Part shown: piece by piece, positions 21,101 through 36,100 of the stretch | How positions within the stretch are numbered: the first letter of the stretch is position 1 | Layout of the letters: the number at the start of each line of letters is the position of its first letter | Assembly (NCBI GenBank): GCA_018970445.1 | Contig: JAGWWF010000007.1 | Span: 1-64,000 of the forward strand | Direction: 5' to 3' | Source: Alphaproteobacteria bacterium | GTDB lineage: Bacteria > Pseudomonadota > Alphaproteobacteria > Sphingomonadales > Sphingomonadaceae | Length of the DNA: 64,000 nucleotides | The notes under the pieces: model-generated | The model's database searches: none | What the model saw: the letters and a program-made list of their open reading frames with translations, nothing else | What the model was told of the DNA's origin: nothing | Position numbers and translations under genes: made by a program

Positions 21101-24100
21101 CAGCCGTGCCGGCTTTGATGAAGTGGTGGGCGGCAATGCCATCGGCGGTTTGGCACAGGTCAATCTGGCCGGCGGCAGTTTCACCAGCGCCGGCATCAGT
21201 CTTTCGGCCGATGCGCGCGGCGGGGTCCGCCCGGGTGAAACCAGCGGCTTTGCCCAGGGCGGCACCGCGGCGCTGCGCAGCGATCCCGGTGCCAGCGCCA
21301 TCATCAGCGGCGGCAGCAGCATCACCGCCTTTGGCCAGGGCGGGGCGGGCAGCGATGGCGCGGCCGGGGCCGGCACCGGCGGCACGGCCGCCATCGAAGT
21401 GGCGGGCAGCCTGGATCTGCGCCTGGGTTCGGCCCAATTCCAGCTGCGCGCCGATGGCGCTGGCGGCAACAGCGATTCCGCTGCCGGCGGCGCCGGCACC
21501 GGCGGCACGGCCGTGCTGGCCAGCCCCGGCACCAGCGGCAGCATCGTGATCAGCGCCAGCGGCACACCAGCGCTCATCGTGACGGCCGAAGCACGCGGCG
21601 GCAGCGGCGTGACCAGCGGCGGCGCCGCCATTGGCGGCAGTGCCAGCGTGGCAGCCGGTGCCACCCTGTCCTTGCCCGGCGGCCTGATTGTCGAGGCGAC
21701 GGCCTTTGGCGGCGATGCGCCCAACAGTGGCAGTGCCCAGGGCGGCAATGCCACCCTCAGCAACCGCGGCACCCTGGGCATCGCCGGCAATGTCAGCATC
21801 AATGGCAGCGGGATCAGCGGCAGCGGCGACACAATCGGCAATGCCAGTGGCGGCACCGCCAGCTTCATCCACGCCGAAGGCACCAGCAGCATCACCGGCG
21901 GCATGGAGCTGTTTGCCGCCGCACAGACCGCGGCCGGCAGCAATCTGGCCGCTGCCACCGGTGGCTTCACCACGTTCAGCACGCTCGCCGGCACGGTGCA
22001 GATCGGCGGCGGCGTGCAGATCAATGTCAGCGGCGTCGGCCCGGTGGCACAGGGCGGCATCCTCAATCTGGGTGCAACCGGCCTGATCGACATCAACGGC
22101 GCGCTGGTGATCGATGCCAGCGCCGGCACCGGCACCAGCGATGCCGATGCCGCCGCCCGCGGCGGCGAAGCAGTGGTCGATATTGGCAGCATCGGCACGC
22201 TGGATGTGGCGGGCGGCCTGCAGGCCCTGCTGTGGGCCCGGTCCACTGTCGCCAATCCCGGCATCACGCTGCGCGGCGGCAGCCTTGATCTGGTTTCGGC
22301 CGGGGCGCTGGCCATCGGCGGCAGTGGGCTGTCGGCCGATGCGACGGCGCAATATCGCCCGCTGGGTCAGACCGGTGGGGCGGCCATTGCCGGCACCTTG
22401 GCGGTTTCCATCACCGGCGGCAATTTCCAGGCCAATGGCGTGGAGCTGCTGGCAACGGCCACCGGTGGCGACGATGCCGGCGGCACCGGCGGCGCTGCCA
22501 CCGGTGGACTGGCCCGCTTTACACTGGCCGGCGGTGCCAATGGCACGATCAACGGCGCGCTGTCGCTGGATGCCATGGCCTTTGCCGGTGCCGGCCTGTC
22601 GGGCGGCACGGCCACGGGCGGCGCGGCCGGCCTGATCGTGGGCGGAACGCTGGCGGTCAACACCGGTTCGCTGCCCGGATTCCTGGTATCGGCGGCGGCC
22701 TTTGGCGGCAGTGGCAGCGATGCCGATGGCGGCCATGCGCTGGGCGGCACCGCCGTGATCGGCATCCAGACGGGCGGCATATTGAATGTCACCGGCCCGG
22801 CCAACGCCATCATCGGCCCCGATGCATCGGCCTTTGGCGGCGCAGGCACGGTGCGGGGCGGCAACGCCAGCGGCGGCACCGCCAGCCTGTCAGCCAGCGG
22901 CAGTCTCAGCCTGCCCGGCGCGCTGGACATCAGCGCGCTGGCCGAAGCCGGCGAAGGCAATCAGGGCGGCAACGCCATCGGCGGCAGCACCAGCCTGACC
23001 GGCAGCGGCAGTTTCAGCGTGGCCGGCGATGCCCGGCTGATCAGCCGGGCGGTGGCCGGCGGCGGCCCGATCAGCGGCAATGCCACAGCCGGCAGCGCCA
23101 GTCTGGTGCGCAGCGGCGGCTTGTCGCTGGTGGGCGGCAATCTGCGGCTGGATGGGTCGGTGGCAACCGGCACCGGCAATGGCACCGGCAGCGCGCTGCT
23201 GCTGGATGTGGCGGACGGCCGGCTTTCGGTTGCGGGCGCGATCGATCTGCTCGCCACCGGGGCGGGGCTGGTGGCGCGCAGCGGCGATCTGGCCGTGAAC
23301 GTGACCGGCGAATTGCTGGCCGGCGGCGCGATCACGCTCGACAGTCGTGGTATCGCCGGGCCCATCGATCCGGCCGCCCAGATTTTTGCCGGTGACGCCA
23401 GCATCACTGTTGCCAGCAGCGGCCGGCTGGAAGCGGCCGGCGGCCTTGCGGGCCTGCTGTTCACCGCGATCAGCCAGCCGCTGTTCGGGGTGACGGCGAC
23501 CGGCGGTGATTTTGCCTTCACTTCGGCCGGCACCCTGGTGCTGGGCGGCCCTGGTCTGGCCGTCGATGCCGGGGCGCGGTTCACCGGTTCGCTGGCCGAA
23601 GGCGGCAATGCCGTGGCCGGCACCGCGCTGACCAGCCTGACCGGCGGCAGCCTTGCCACCACCAGCCTGGTGGTTTCGGCCGTGGCGCGTGGCGGCAACA
23701 ATTTCAACGGCGCCGCCGGCACCGCCACCGCCGGTCTGGCCGCGCTGGATGTTGGCGCCGGCGCCAGCGCCGCAATTGCCGGCGCGTTCCTGCTCGATGG
23801 CTCGGCCACCGGTGGCACCGGGCTGGTTGGCGGCGCGGCCACCGGCGGCACCAGCCGCCTGGCTGTGGGCGGCACCGCCACGATCAACACCACCGGTTCC
23901 ACCGTTCAGCTGCTGGCAAGGGCGGTGGGTGGCGGCAGCGATGCCGCAACCGGCGGCACCGGCCAGGGCGGCAGCGCCATCATCGATGTGCTGGGCAGCA
24001 CGGCCAGCCTGGATTTTGCCGGTTCGAACGATGTTGTGCTGGATGCGCGCGGCACCGGCGGGGCCAGCAGCAGCGTGCGCAGCGGCACCGGCAGCGGCGG

Positions 24101-27100
24101 CATCACCCGTGTCACCAACGAAAACATCCTGTCCATCCCGCAGGAATTGCTGCTGAATAGCAGCGGCGTTGGCGGGTTCAACAGCAATGCCGAACTCACC
24201 GGCAATGCCCTGGGTGGAGACAGCCGGCTGGTGTTCAATGCCGGCACGCTCACCATCGGTGATGATCTCGATCTGGCGGCCAATGCCACGGGCGGCAATG
24301 CCACTGGCGGCACCGCCCGCATCCTGTCGGCCGGCGGTACCCTGGATGTCGGCTTCTTCATCGAAGCCCGCGCCAGCGCCTTTGGCACGGCGCGCGGCGG
24401 CAACATCATTCGCGGCGGCCAGGCCGAAATGCGGCTGGCCGATGCCTCCAACGTGGCTGCGGGCAGCCTGTTGTCGCTGGAAGCCATCGGACGAGGCCAG
24501 AACGGCCTGGCCAGCCACAGCGGCTTTGTTGCCGGTGGCACGACGCAGATGATCGCGCGCGGCGTGGTTGCCATCAATGGCAATGTCGCGTTGAACGCCA
24601 CCGGCAATTATGCCGGACTAGGCAATACCGCCACCGGCGGCACCGTGGAGCTTTCGGTTTTTGGCGGGCAGTTCAGTGCCATTGATGTCGATCTGGTTGC
24701 GCCTGGCGCGGGTGGTGACGGCAATGGCAGCGATGGCCGCACCGGTACCGGAGGCTCGCTGAGCTTCACGGTTGCCGGCGGCAGCCAGGGCAGCATCACC
24801 GGCACCCTGTTCATGCAGGCCAGCGGCACCGGCGGGTTCGGCACCCGCAACGGCACCGGCCTGGGTGGCGTCTCGCTGTTGACCGTCACTGGTGCCAACA
24901 CGCTGCTCACCATCGATACGATCGCCATGGAGGCCGACAGTTTTGGCGGCATCGCATCGGAAGGCGGCCTGGCCAGCATCCGGTTGACCCAGGATGCGAA
25001 CGGCATCGGCGGCCGGCTGGACGTGCTGCGCAGCATCGATCTGCTGGCGCAAGGCACGGCCGCCAATGGCAGCGCGGGCAATGCCGTTGGTGGCATTGCC
25101 CGCATCAATGGCAGCCACAGCATCCTGAACGTGGGCAGCAATGTGACGCTGAACGCGCGCGGCCTGGGTGGCACGGGCAGTTCGGGCGGCAGCGGCACTG
25201 GTGGCCTTGCCGAGCTGCGGTTGCTCAGCGGCAACACCCAGCTTGGCGCTGGCCTGGTGCTCAATGCGCGTGGCCAGGGCGCCACCGGCAGCGGGCAGGG
25301 CGGCGACGGCATTGGCGGCACCGCCCGGGTGGACGCGCAGGGCAATCTGTCGGTTGCCGGCAGCATTGACGCCAATGGCCAGGGCATCGGCGCTACCGGT
25401 GGCACGCGTGGCGGTTCGGGCAGCGGCGGCAGTGCGCTGTTCACCGGCAACGGCCAGATTGCGGTTTCGGGCAATGTGGGCCTGCTGGTTGACAGCACGG
25501 CCGGCGGCGGCACCCAAAGCGGCAATTCCACCGCCGGCACCGCCAGCGTTGCCGTGCTGGGCGGCACCAGCCTGATCCGCGGCAATCTGCTGCTCAACGG
25601 CAATGGCGGCGTTACCCCGGCAACGGTGCGCGGCAATGGTCGTGGCGGCACCCTGTCGCTGGATGTGGCGGCCGGCACGCTGGATGTCGATGGCAGCCTG
25701 ACGATGACAGCCGAAGGCGGCGGCACCATCGGGCGCGGCGGCGATCTTGATCTGCAGGTGGCCGGCCAGCTGCTGGTGGGCAGCAATCTGGCGCTGGCAG
25801 CCAATGTCTTTACCGAAGTGACGCTGCCGACCGCGCAATCGCAGGCCGGAACCATATTGTTCGATATCACCGGCACCGGCGAGGTGCGCGCCGATGGCGG
25901 GCTGTTCGCCAATCTGCGCAGCCTTGTGGGCCAGCCGGCCCATGACCTGACGGCGCGCGGCGGCAGCTTTGCCCTCACCTCGGCCGGCACCGCCGTGTTT
26001 GGCGGCACCGGCTTTGTCGTTGATGGCGGCGCGCAATATATCGGCAGCGGCAATGAAGGCGGCGCAGCGGTGGGCGGCAGCCTGTCGGTTGCGCTGTCGG
26101 GCGGCAGCTTCACCAGCGCCGGGGTGGCGATCACTGCCGGGGCCGGCGGCGGCAACCGCGGCACCGGCCAGGGCGGCGCGGCCACCGGCGGCAGCGCCCT
26201 GTTCGATTTGGCGGCCGGGGCCAATGCCAGCAGCACCGGCCAGTTCCGGCTCGAAGCTGGCGCCAACGCCGGCAGCGGCATCACCGGCGGCACGGCCACG
26301 GGCGGCACGGTGCGGCTGGGCGTCGCCGGCACGGCCAGCATCGATTCGGCCAATCTGCAGATAGTGGCCAGTGCGGTGGGCGGCAACGGCAGCAGCGGGG
26401 CCGGCGGCAATGCCACCGGCGGCAGCATCACGCTGGCCAGCATCGGCAGCAGCGGCAGCCTCACCCTGATCACCCCGGCCAGCGCGACCTTGCGGCTTGG
26501 CGCCGATGCGCGCGGCGGCAATGCCGGCACGCTGGCCGCCGGCAGTGCCACCGGCGGCAGCATCGCCATTGCCAATGCCAATATCCTGTCGTTCGGCGGC
26601 AACGTGTTTGCCACGGTCGATGGCCTGGGCGGCACCAGCGGCAGTGCCGATGTGAACGGCGCGGGCCTTGCCGGCACTGTCACCCTGGCCAACAGCGCAG
26701 GCCTGCTGTCTGCCGGCGGCGATCTGACGCTCAGCGCGATCGGCTTTGAAGGCGCAGCGCGCGGCGGCACGGCGCGGGCCAGCATCACCGGCGGAGCCCT
26801 GCAAACCGGCGGCGTGCTTGATCTGAATGCCGGCGCGCGCGGCCTCGCGCGCGGCAGCAACCAGGTGCGTGGCGGCCTTGCCGAAGTGATCCTGGCCAGC
26901 GGTGCCGGCATCACCACCGGCACCAGTGTCAACATCGACAGCAGTGCTGTCAGCTTTGATGGCGGCAGCAATCCGGGTGGCACCACCATCGCCGGCACGT
27001 CCCGGCTGCAATCGGCCGGCACCATCACCGCCACCACCCTGGTGCAATTGAACGCCACCGGCCAGTTGGTCGGGCAGGGCGGCGCGGCCAGCGGCGGCAC

Positions 27101-30100
27101 CTCCGAATTCCTCATCACCGGCGGCCAGATCGATACGGCGCTGCTCAACATCAATGCCGGTGGCTTTGGTGGCAGCCGCAGCACCGGCACCGGCAGCAGC
27201 GGCACCGGCGGCATCGTCAGCGCCAGCCTGTCGGGCGGTGCGCGCGTGAATTCGACCAGCTTCGTCATTCTTGGAACATCGGGTGCCGGCGGTTCCGGGC
27301 CGATCGTGGGCAGCGGCACCGGCGGCACTACCACGCTTGCACTGGCCGATATCGGCACCCGGCTTGATGCGGGGGAATTGCTGGTTGGTGCCGATGCAGC
27401 GGGCGGCGTGGCCAGCGGCGGCACCGCGCGCATCACGCTGGCGGCCGGCACGCTGCTGGCAGCAACCGGCAATGTGCAGGTGCAGGCCCTGGCCACGGGC
27501 AGCGACGCTGCGACCGGCGGAAATGCCACGGGTGGCACGGCCAGCCTGGCGCTGGCCGGCGCATCGGCTGACGGGGCGAACATCACCGTGGGCGGCACGC
27601 TGGGCCTTTCGGCGGCGGCCACGGGCGGCGTGGGTGCCACGGCGGCCGGCGGCGCCGCCACCGGCGGCCTGGCCGATGTGCAGGCCGGTGCCGGCAGCCA
27701 GCTTGCGGCGGGGTCGCTGCAGATGGATGCCAGTGCCACGGCCGGCAACGGGCAAGGCAGCGGCGGCGCGGCCCTGGGTGGCACCACCCGGTTGGCCCTG
27801 GCCGGCACCGCCACCATCACCGGCACGTTGGCAGCGCTGATGAACGCCAACGCCACCGGCGGCAATGCCCAGGCCGGCGCGGCCGGGGCCGGGCGCGGCG
27901 GCACCGCCAGCATCAGCATCAGCACGGCCGATGCCAGCCTGATCAGCACTCCGCTGGTCATGCTGTCCGCGATCGGCGCTGGTGGCACCGCCCAGGCCGG
28001 CGGCGGGCGCGGCGGTGACGGGGTGGGCGGCAGCCTGAACCTGGCCAGCAGCGGCCTGCTGCTGCTCAACGGCGGGACCAGCCTGCTGGCCCAGGCCAGC
28101 GGCGGCACGGGTGCGGCCGGAAATTCCGGCGGTGCCGGTGGAGCCGGCGGCCTCGCCACGGGCGGCGGCATCACGCTGCTGGTCAATCCCGGTGGCAGCA
28201 TTGGCATCGCCAGCCTTTCAGCAGATGTGGGCGCCGAGGCTGGTTTCGGCGGTGCCGGTGGTGCCGGCCTGGCCGGCGTGCCTGGCGGCCCGCGCAACCC
28301 AGGCGAGCGCAATGGCAGCGCCGGTGGCAACGGTGGTATGGGTGGCACTGGTGGCAGCGGCGGTGCGGCCACCGGCGGCAGCATTGCGATCGGGCCTGCG
28401 GCCACCAACAGCGGCGGCAGCATCAGCATCGCCAGCTGGGCGCTGTCGGGCATTGCCACGGCTGGCAGTGGCGGCGTGGGCGGGGCTGGCGGCACCGGTG
28501 GCAACGGCGGCACCGGCGTCAATGGCGATATCGTCAATCCGGGGACGCAGGGCGCCAACATCAACGGCGGCAATGGCGGAGCCGGCGGCACCGGCGGCAC
28601 CGGCGGCGCGGCCGGGGCCGGCGGTGCCGTGCTGGGGGCCAATCTGCTGATCGGCGCCAATGGCAATGTGCAGGCCACCAGCTACAGCCTGACCGTGCCG
28701 GTCATCACCGGCAATTTCACGGTGACGGCCGGGGCCAGTGGCGATGCCGGGGCCGGCGGGGCTGGCGGGGCCGGCGGGGCCGGCGGGGCGCGTGGTATCA
28801 TCCTTGATCAGCAACCGGTTTTCGGCCAGCCCGGCCAGGCCGGGTTGCCGGGCCTTGCCGGTGATCTCGGCAGCTTTGCCAACCCCGGCTTCGCCCAGGG
28901 CGCGGTGCTGCGGGCGCTGTTCCACACTGCCACCGTCACGGCTGGCGGCGTCGATCTGCTTGCCGATGCGACAGGCACGGCATCGGCCCCCGATGGCAAT
29001 GCTGGCAGCGCCACGGCCGGCACCGCCGAACTGGTGATCGTGGGCGGCAGCATCAGCCTGCCCTATGTGCGCCTGTCGGCCATCGGCACCGGTGGCAGTT
29101 CGCTGCGCGGTGTTGCCGGCACCGGCCGCGGCGGCATGGTGATGTTCAACCTGTCCGAAGGCGTCGATCTGGCCTTGAACGGTGGCGGCGATGCCGTGGC
29201 CTTGCGCGCCGATGCCATTGGCGGCGATGGCCTGGATGGCGGCCTGGGCGGTTCGGCCGTGGCCGGCACCGTCACCGCCAGCATCGACACGGCCCGGCTT
29301 GGCGTGACCGGCGATTTCACTATGTCGGCCGGTGCCATCGCCGGCGAGAATGCCGGCACCCTGCTGGCGCAGGCCGGCGCGGTATCGCTTGGGCTGGTGT
29401 CCGGCGATGTTGCGGTTTCGGGTTCGGTGTTGCTTGCGGCCACCGCCCGCGTGGGCCGCGCTGCCGGCGGTACCATCGATATCAGCCTGGCCGGCAGCCA
29501 GATGCAGGTGGGCGGCGGTCTCGACATGATGGCCAGTGCCCAGGGCGGTGGCGGCAGCCTGGGCGCGGATGCCAATGCCGGCGCTGCCACCATCGATATT
29601 GCCGCCAGCAGCCTGGCCGTCACCGGCACACTGCGGGCGTTTGTGGATGCCGAAGGCGGGGCGGGTGACAGCGATGCCGGCGGCAATGCCGCGGCCGGCA
29701 CGGTGCGGCTGGCGGTCAACGCCAATGGCCAGCCCGATCCGGGCACGCTTGCCACCGGCGCGATCGACATTTCGGCGGTGGCGCGCGGCGGCGCGGCCAA
29801 CCAGCTGCTGGCCGGGGTGGCCGGCGGGCGCGGCGGCAACGCCAGCGGCGGCATTGTGGAGATCAGGGGCAGCGCCGCCACCGCGCAGATCAGCGGCGGC
29901 ATTTCGGTGACGGCCAATCTGTTCGGTGGGGCTGGCGGCAATGGCGATGCCGGCGGGGCCGGCGGCGCGGCCAGCGGCGGCAGCATCCTGATCGGGCTGG
30001 ACAGCGCGGCCGGCACTGGCCAGGGCCGCCTGGATGCGCCCGGAATCACGGTTTCGGCCAGCGCCAGCGGCGGCCTGGGCGGCAATGCCGCGGCGGCCGG

Positions 30101-33100
30101 CGGTGCCGGCGGGGCTGGCGGCACGGCCGAAGCCAGCAGCATCGTGCTGCGCAATGATGGCGGCCTGTTCACCGCCGGGCCGATGGTGCTCAACAGCGTG
30201 GCGCAGGGCGGCGATGGCGGCCTCAACAACGGCTTGCCAGCGTTGCTGGCCAATGGCGGTGACGCGCTGGGCGGCAGCGTGCGGATCCAGGGCCGCACCA
30301 ACGCTGCCACCGGCACCGCCGGGGTGATGACCTTGGGCGCAACAGTGGCCAATGCCAATGCCGGCGGCGGCCGCGGCGGGGCCCAGGCCGGGCGCGGGCA
30401 GGGCGGCACCGTGGTGGTGGAAAGCCAGCGGCACGCGTCGCGCCCGAATGATCCCGATACCGGCCGCATCCTGTTCACCGGCAATGCCACGCTCAATGCC
30501 GCCGGGGCCGGCGGCGGCGATGCCACGGGCGATACGATCAGCGGCGGCTTTGGCGGCGGCGGCACCGTGCAGATTCTGGCGACCGCGGGCCGGGTGGATG
30601 TGGATGGCATGCTGTCGGCCGGGGCCGAAGGCATTGGCGGGCAGGGGCTGGCCGGCGGCCAGGCCAATGGCGGCCTGATCAACCTGCTGGCCAGTGATGG
30701 CGGGCGGGTTGCGTTGCTGATCGGCGGCACGCTGGCGGCCAGCGCCACGGGCGGCAGCGGCGATGATGGCGCCGGCATCGGCAATGGCGGCCTGGTGAAC
30801 CTGCGGGCCGATGGCGGCGGCCTGATCCGGTCCCAAGCTGATCTGTTCCTGTTTGCCGATGGCAGTGGCGGTGCCAGCAGCAATGGCAGCGGCGGCAATG
30901 GCAGCGGCGGCCAGATCGGCGTGGGGGCCAGCGGTCCCGACAGCAGCCTGACACTGGCGCGCACCAGCGCATCGGCCACCGGCATTGGCGGGGCCAGCAC
31001 CAATGCCGGCGGCGGCGAAGGCCGCGGCGGCAGCGTGACCGTGCGTGCCGATGATGCCGCCACCCTGGCCCTGCAGGGCCCCTTGTCGATGCTGGCGGAT
31101 GGGCGCGGCGGCGCCGGCCTGTTTGGCGGTGCCGGGGTGGGCGGCTTCCTCAACCTGCTGGCCGATGCCGATGCCGCCATCACGGGCGGGGCCGAACTGG
31201 CGCTGTTCCGGGCCGAAGGCCTGGGCGGCGCCGGCAGCGAAGGCGATGGCGGCGAAGGCCGGGGCGGCAATGCCAATCTGCGCGCCGAAAATGGCGCGTC
31301 GATCGTGCTGGGCAACATCGGCATCAGCCGGGTGCGCGGCGTGGGTGGCGATGGCACCGGGATTGGCGGCGGCGGCACCGGCCGCGGCGGCAGCATCACG
31401 CTGGAAGCCAGCGCCGGCGGCCGCGTGACAACCGGTTCGATGAGCAACTGGTCGGCCACGGGCGAAGGCGGCTTTGCCGATGGCGTGCAGGCCGGCGGGT
31501 CCGGCCTTGGCGGCCGTTCGCAGATATTGGCGCTGGGCGGCGGCAGCGTGGCGATCACGGCCAGCGGCGGCACCATCGGCATCGGCCTCACGGCTGCGGG
31601 CGTGGGCGGCAACAGCAGCCTGGGCCAGGGCGGTGACGGCACCGCCGGCGCGGTGGACGTGATTGCCGAAGATGGCGGCGCGCAGATCATGCTGGATGGC
31701 CGGCTGGCCAGCGAAACCGCGATCAGCCTGCGCGCGCGCGGGTTTGGCGGGGCGGGGATCAGCGGCGGCGCGGCCACGGGCGGCCGGGTGCTGGTGCTGG
31801 CCGATGGCGCAGCCACCCTGGGGTTGCGGGGCAGCGTGACGGCCGATGTTGGCGCGCTGGGCGGCGAGGCGTTCGATGATGATGGCGGCGCGGCCACGGC
31901 CGGCCAGATCGATGTCACGCTGGCGGGCGGCCTGGGGACCACGCTGACCAGCGATGATCTGCTGCTGGCCGGCGTTGCCATTGGCGGCAATGCCGGCGTT
32001 GCTGGCCTGAAGGCCGGCAACGCGCTGGGCGGCATCATCACCATCGCTGCCGAAGGGGCCAACGGCACGATCCAGACCGGTGCCGTGACCATCGATGGTT
32101 CGGCCAGCGGCGGCAATGGCGGCGCGGCCGGCGGCGATGCGGCGGCGCGGCAGATCAGCCTGATGGCGCAAGGCACGCTTGCGGCCGGCGGCCCGCTGCT
32201 GCGCACCGGCCCGGTGGCCGTGGTGGCCAGCGCCGATGGCGGCAGCGGCGATGCCGGCGGCAGCGCCACCGCCGGCCGTGTGCTGATCACGGCCGAAGGC
32301 GGCACGCTTGCCATGGCACCCGGCCAGGCCGATGGCCTTTCTATCACCACGAATCTGCTGGGCGGGGCCGGCGCGGCTGGCCCCGGCGGCGCAGCGGTGG
32401 GCAGCGCCACGGCCATGGGCCTGGCGGCCATTGCCAATGGCGCCGGCGGGGCCGGCACCTTGCGCATCGGCGGCATTGCCATCAGCGCCACCGGCACTGG
32501 CGGCGCTGGCGAAACCGGCGGCGATGCCCGTGCCAACGGCATCACCATATTGGCCCGCGGTGGCCTGCTGGAAACCGGCGCGATCAGCGATGCCCGCTTC
32601 AACGCAACCGGCGGCGCCGGCGATCTGATCGGCGGGGCCGGCGTGGCCGGCGGCATGGAGATTTCCAACCAGACCGGTGGCAGCATGGCCATCACCCGCA
32701 TCAGCGGTTTCCAGGCCAATGGCCGCGGCGGCACGGCCGCTGGCCAGGCCGGCGAGGGCCGGGGCGGCCGGCTGGACATCGAGGCGCTGGCCGGCACCGC
32801 CAGCATCGGCGGCATTGACGCTGCCAGCCTGAATGGTGAAGGCGGCGCGGCCAGCGGCAGCGGCACGGCGGGTCTGGGCGTGGGCGGCAGCTTCGGCCTC
32901 TTTGCCGATAATGCGGTGCTGGCCATTGGCGGCACCGGCGGGGTCAATGCGCTTGGCGTCAGCGCCGATGCCAGCGGCGGGGCCGCCGATGCTGGCGCTG
33001 GCGGCGAAGGCCGGGGCGGCAGCATCGCCATCACGGCCGGCACCAACAGCCTGCTCACCATCGATGGCAGCACGGCCAGCGGCCAGGCGATCAGCCTTGC

Positions 33101-36100
33101 GGCGCGCGGTGTTGGCGGCGCGGGCGGCAGCGGCGGCGGGCGTGGCTTGGGCGGCCAGCTGGCGGCGACGGCCGGTGTCGATGCCGATCTGCAACTCAAC
33201 GGCAGCGCGCGGCTGGATGCCAGCGCCACCGGCGGCAGCGCCAGTGCGGGCCGCGGCGGCGACGGCCTGGCCGGGCGGGTGGCGGTGCGGATCGCTGCCG
33301 GCACGGCGGCAAGCGTGCTGACCACCGGCAACCTGGCGCTGATTGCCACGTCCACCGGCGGCGATGGCGGTGGCAACGCCGGCAACGGCGGCGATGGCGA
33401 TGGCAACCGCAACCTGGGCGGCAGCGGCGTCTTCCTGGGCTCCACCAGCAATCTGGGCAGCATCACCACCGGCAGCGTTTCGGCCGTGCTGTCCGCCACC
33501 GGCGGTGTTGGCGCCCAGGCGCGCAATGGCGGCCGCGGCGGCAATGGCCTGGCCGGGGAATTGACGATCGGCACGCTGGCGCAGGATGCCGGCGGCGCGG
33601 CCGGTGGCAGCATCACGCTGGGCCGGCTCAACATCAGCGCCGATGGCCTTGGCGGCAGCGGCGGCGCGGGCGATACGGCCGATGGTTCGGGCGGCTCGGG
33701 CGGCCATGGCTTTGGCGGCACGGTCAACCTGCGCGCGGCTGGCGGCAGCCTGTCGATTGCGGCCAGTCTTGCCGGTGATCCGGCGATCACCATCGCCGGC
33801 GATGGCCTTGGCGGCATGGGTGCCGCCGGCCTGACACGGGGCAGCGGCGGCGATGGCACCGGTGCCGTGATCCGCATGGGCAGCCTGGCCAATGCGCTGG
33901 CCGGCAACCAGGCCGGCCAGTTTGAAAGCGGCGGCGTGCAGATCGCCAATGCCGGCGTGGGCGGCAATGGCGGCAGCGGCGGCGCCGGCTTTGGCGGCAA
34001 TTTCGGCCTGATCAGCCTGGTGGGCAGCAGCCGTGTCAATGGCGGGCTGGCACTGGTTGGCAGCGGTGTTGGCGGCAGCGGCAACGTGGGCACCGGCGGG
34101 CAGGGCGCTGGCGGCCTGACGGAGATCGCCGGCGGTGTGCGCCTGGCCGGCAGCGCCGATCTGGATGTGAGTGCCGCAGGCGGCGGCGGCAACGGCGGTG
34201 GCAGCGCCGTGGGCGGCCGCGTGCAGATGGCCGGCCCGCTTGTGCTGCAATCCGGCCTGCGGGCCAGTGTGGCGGCCATGGGCGGCAATGCGGCGGCGTC
34301 TGGCGCGGGCGGCCTTGGCCGGGCCGGCCAGATCGGCATCGGTGCCAGCGGCAGCGACCAGTTGTCCATCGCCGGCCCGGCCGATTTGCTGGCCAATGCG
34401 CGTGGCGGCGCGGGTGCCGATGGCGGTGCCGGTGGCGCAGCCACCGGTGGCGGCATCGCCATCACTGGCACGGGCAGCAGTGTCGGCCTGGAATTTGCCA
34501 ACATCACGGCGGATGCCACCGCGATCGGCGGCGACGGCGGTGCCGGCACAGTGGCCGGCGCTGGCGGCGCAGCAACCGGCGGCAGCATCAATCTGGCGCT
34601 CACCGGCGCTGGCACCGATCCGGCTGCTGCCCGCTTTGGTCTGGCTGGGGCAAATCTGCTTGCCACCGGCAACGGCGGTTCGGCCGGGGCCGGCACCGGC
34701 GGCGGCCATGGCAATGGCAGCGGCGGCAGCATCGCCCTGGCCAACAGCGGCGGCACGCTGCTGGCGGCGGGCGACGTGCTGGCCAGCGCCAATGGCAATG
34801 GCGGCGGCTTTGGCAATCTGCCGGGCAGCCCGGCCACCGGCCGCGGCGGCAGCATCAGCATCACCGCCGCCGGTTCGGGCCCCGCTGCCGGCCGGCTTGC
34901 CATCCAGGGTGCACTCACCACCCAAACCGGCGGTTTTGATCCCAACGGCGGCCAGGGCCGGCCGGGCACCACCACCATCCTGGCCCGCGATGCCAGCCTG
35001 CTGCAACTGGGCAGCCTGAACAGCAGCGCCACCGGCAATTTCGCTCCCGGCACCACCCCGCGTGGCGGCCTGATCGCCACCACCGGTTCGCGCATCGAAG
35101 TGGCCGGCAATGCCACCATGGGTTCGCGCGACAGCCTTGGCCTCAACGACGGCGGCGCCATCGTGGTGGGCGGCACGCTGCTGGTCAGCGCCGCCGGCCC
35201 CGTGGTCAATGGCCTGGGCAGCGCCGCCGGTGCCGGCGGCACCATCACGGCCAGCGTGCTGCGGGTGAACAGCAACAGCCTGATCGATCTGGCCAGCACC
35301 ACCACCGGCACCGGCGACATCCAGATGATCGCCGGCCCCACCGGCAACATCATCCTGCGCGACATTGCCGCCACCGGTTCGATCAGCCTGTCGGCGGCCG
35401 ATCTGGCCTTCACCAGCCTGCGATCGGGCGGCAACACCGGCATTTCGGCGCTGGGCGATGTTACCGGCGGCGGCATCAGCGCCGGCGGACGCCTGCAGGT
35501 CACGGCTGATGGCGATGCCACGCTGGGGCCGCTGGATGCCGGGCTGGTCAACCCTGCCCGGGGCCTGCCCACCGATATCTATGTGCGGGCCGATGGCAAT
35601 CTGGCGCTGGGCACGCTGCGCAGCGCCAGCGATATCGGCATCGTTGGCCTGGCCAACATCAACGCGGGCACGATCACGGCCGGCCGCGATGCCGTGGTGC
35701 TGGCCACCGGCCCGGTCACGCTGGGCGATGTCACCGCCACCGGCACGCTGTTCATCGGCAGCGCCAGCCAGCGCAATCTGATCAGCTTTGCCAGCGGCGC
35801 GCCCGATTATGCCGCGCTGCTGGCCGCCGGGGCCCAGCCCTTTGCCAGCGGCCTGCGCGCCGGCAGCATCATGGCGGGATCGGCCACGATCACCACCGGT
35901 GGCCTGTTCGACATGGCCGGGGCCTTCACCACCCTGGGCCGCGCCAGCATCGCGGCCGACAGCGCCGCGCTGGGCAGTGTCACGGCCGGCGGGGAACTGC
36001 GCGTGGCCACCGCCGGCGCCCTGTCGCTGGCCAGCGCCAGCAGTGCCGACCGCATCAGCCTGATCGCCGGCGGTGCACTTGCGGCCGGGGCAATCACGGC

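Noticed and set aside
28105-34900. A CRISPR array or satellite DNA suggested by the dense short repeats.
   Set aside because: The repeats are degenerate, in frame and encode protein; there are no constant spacers and no cas genes.
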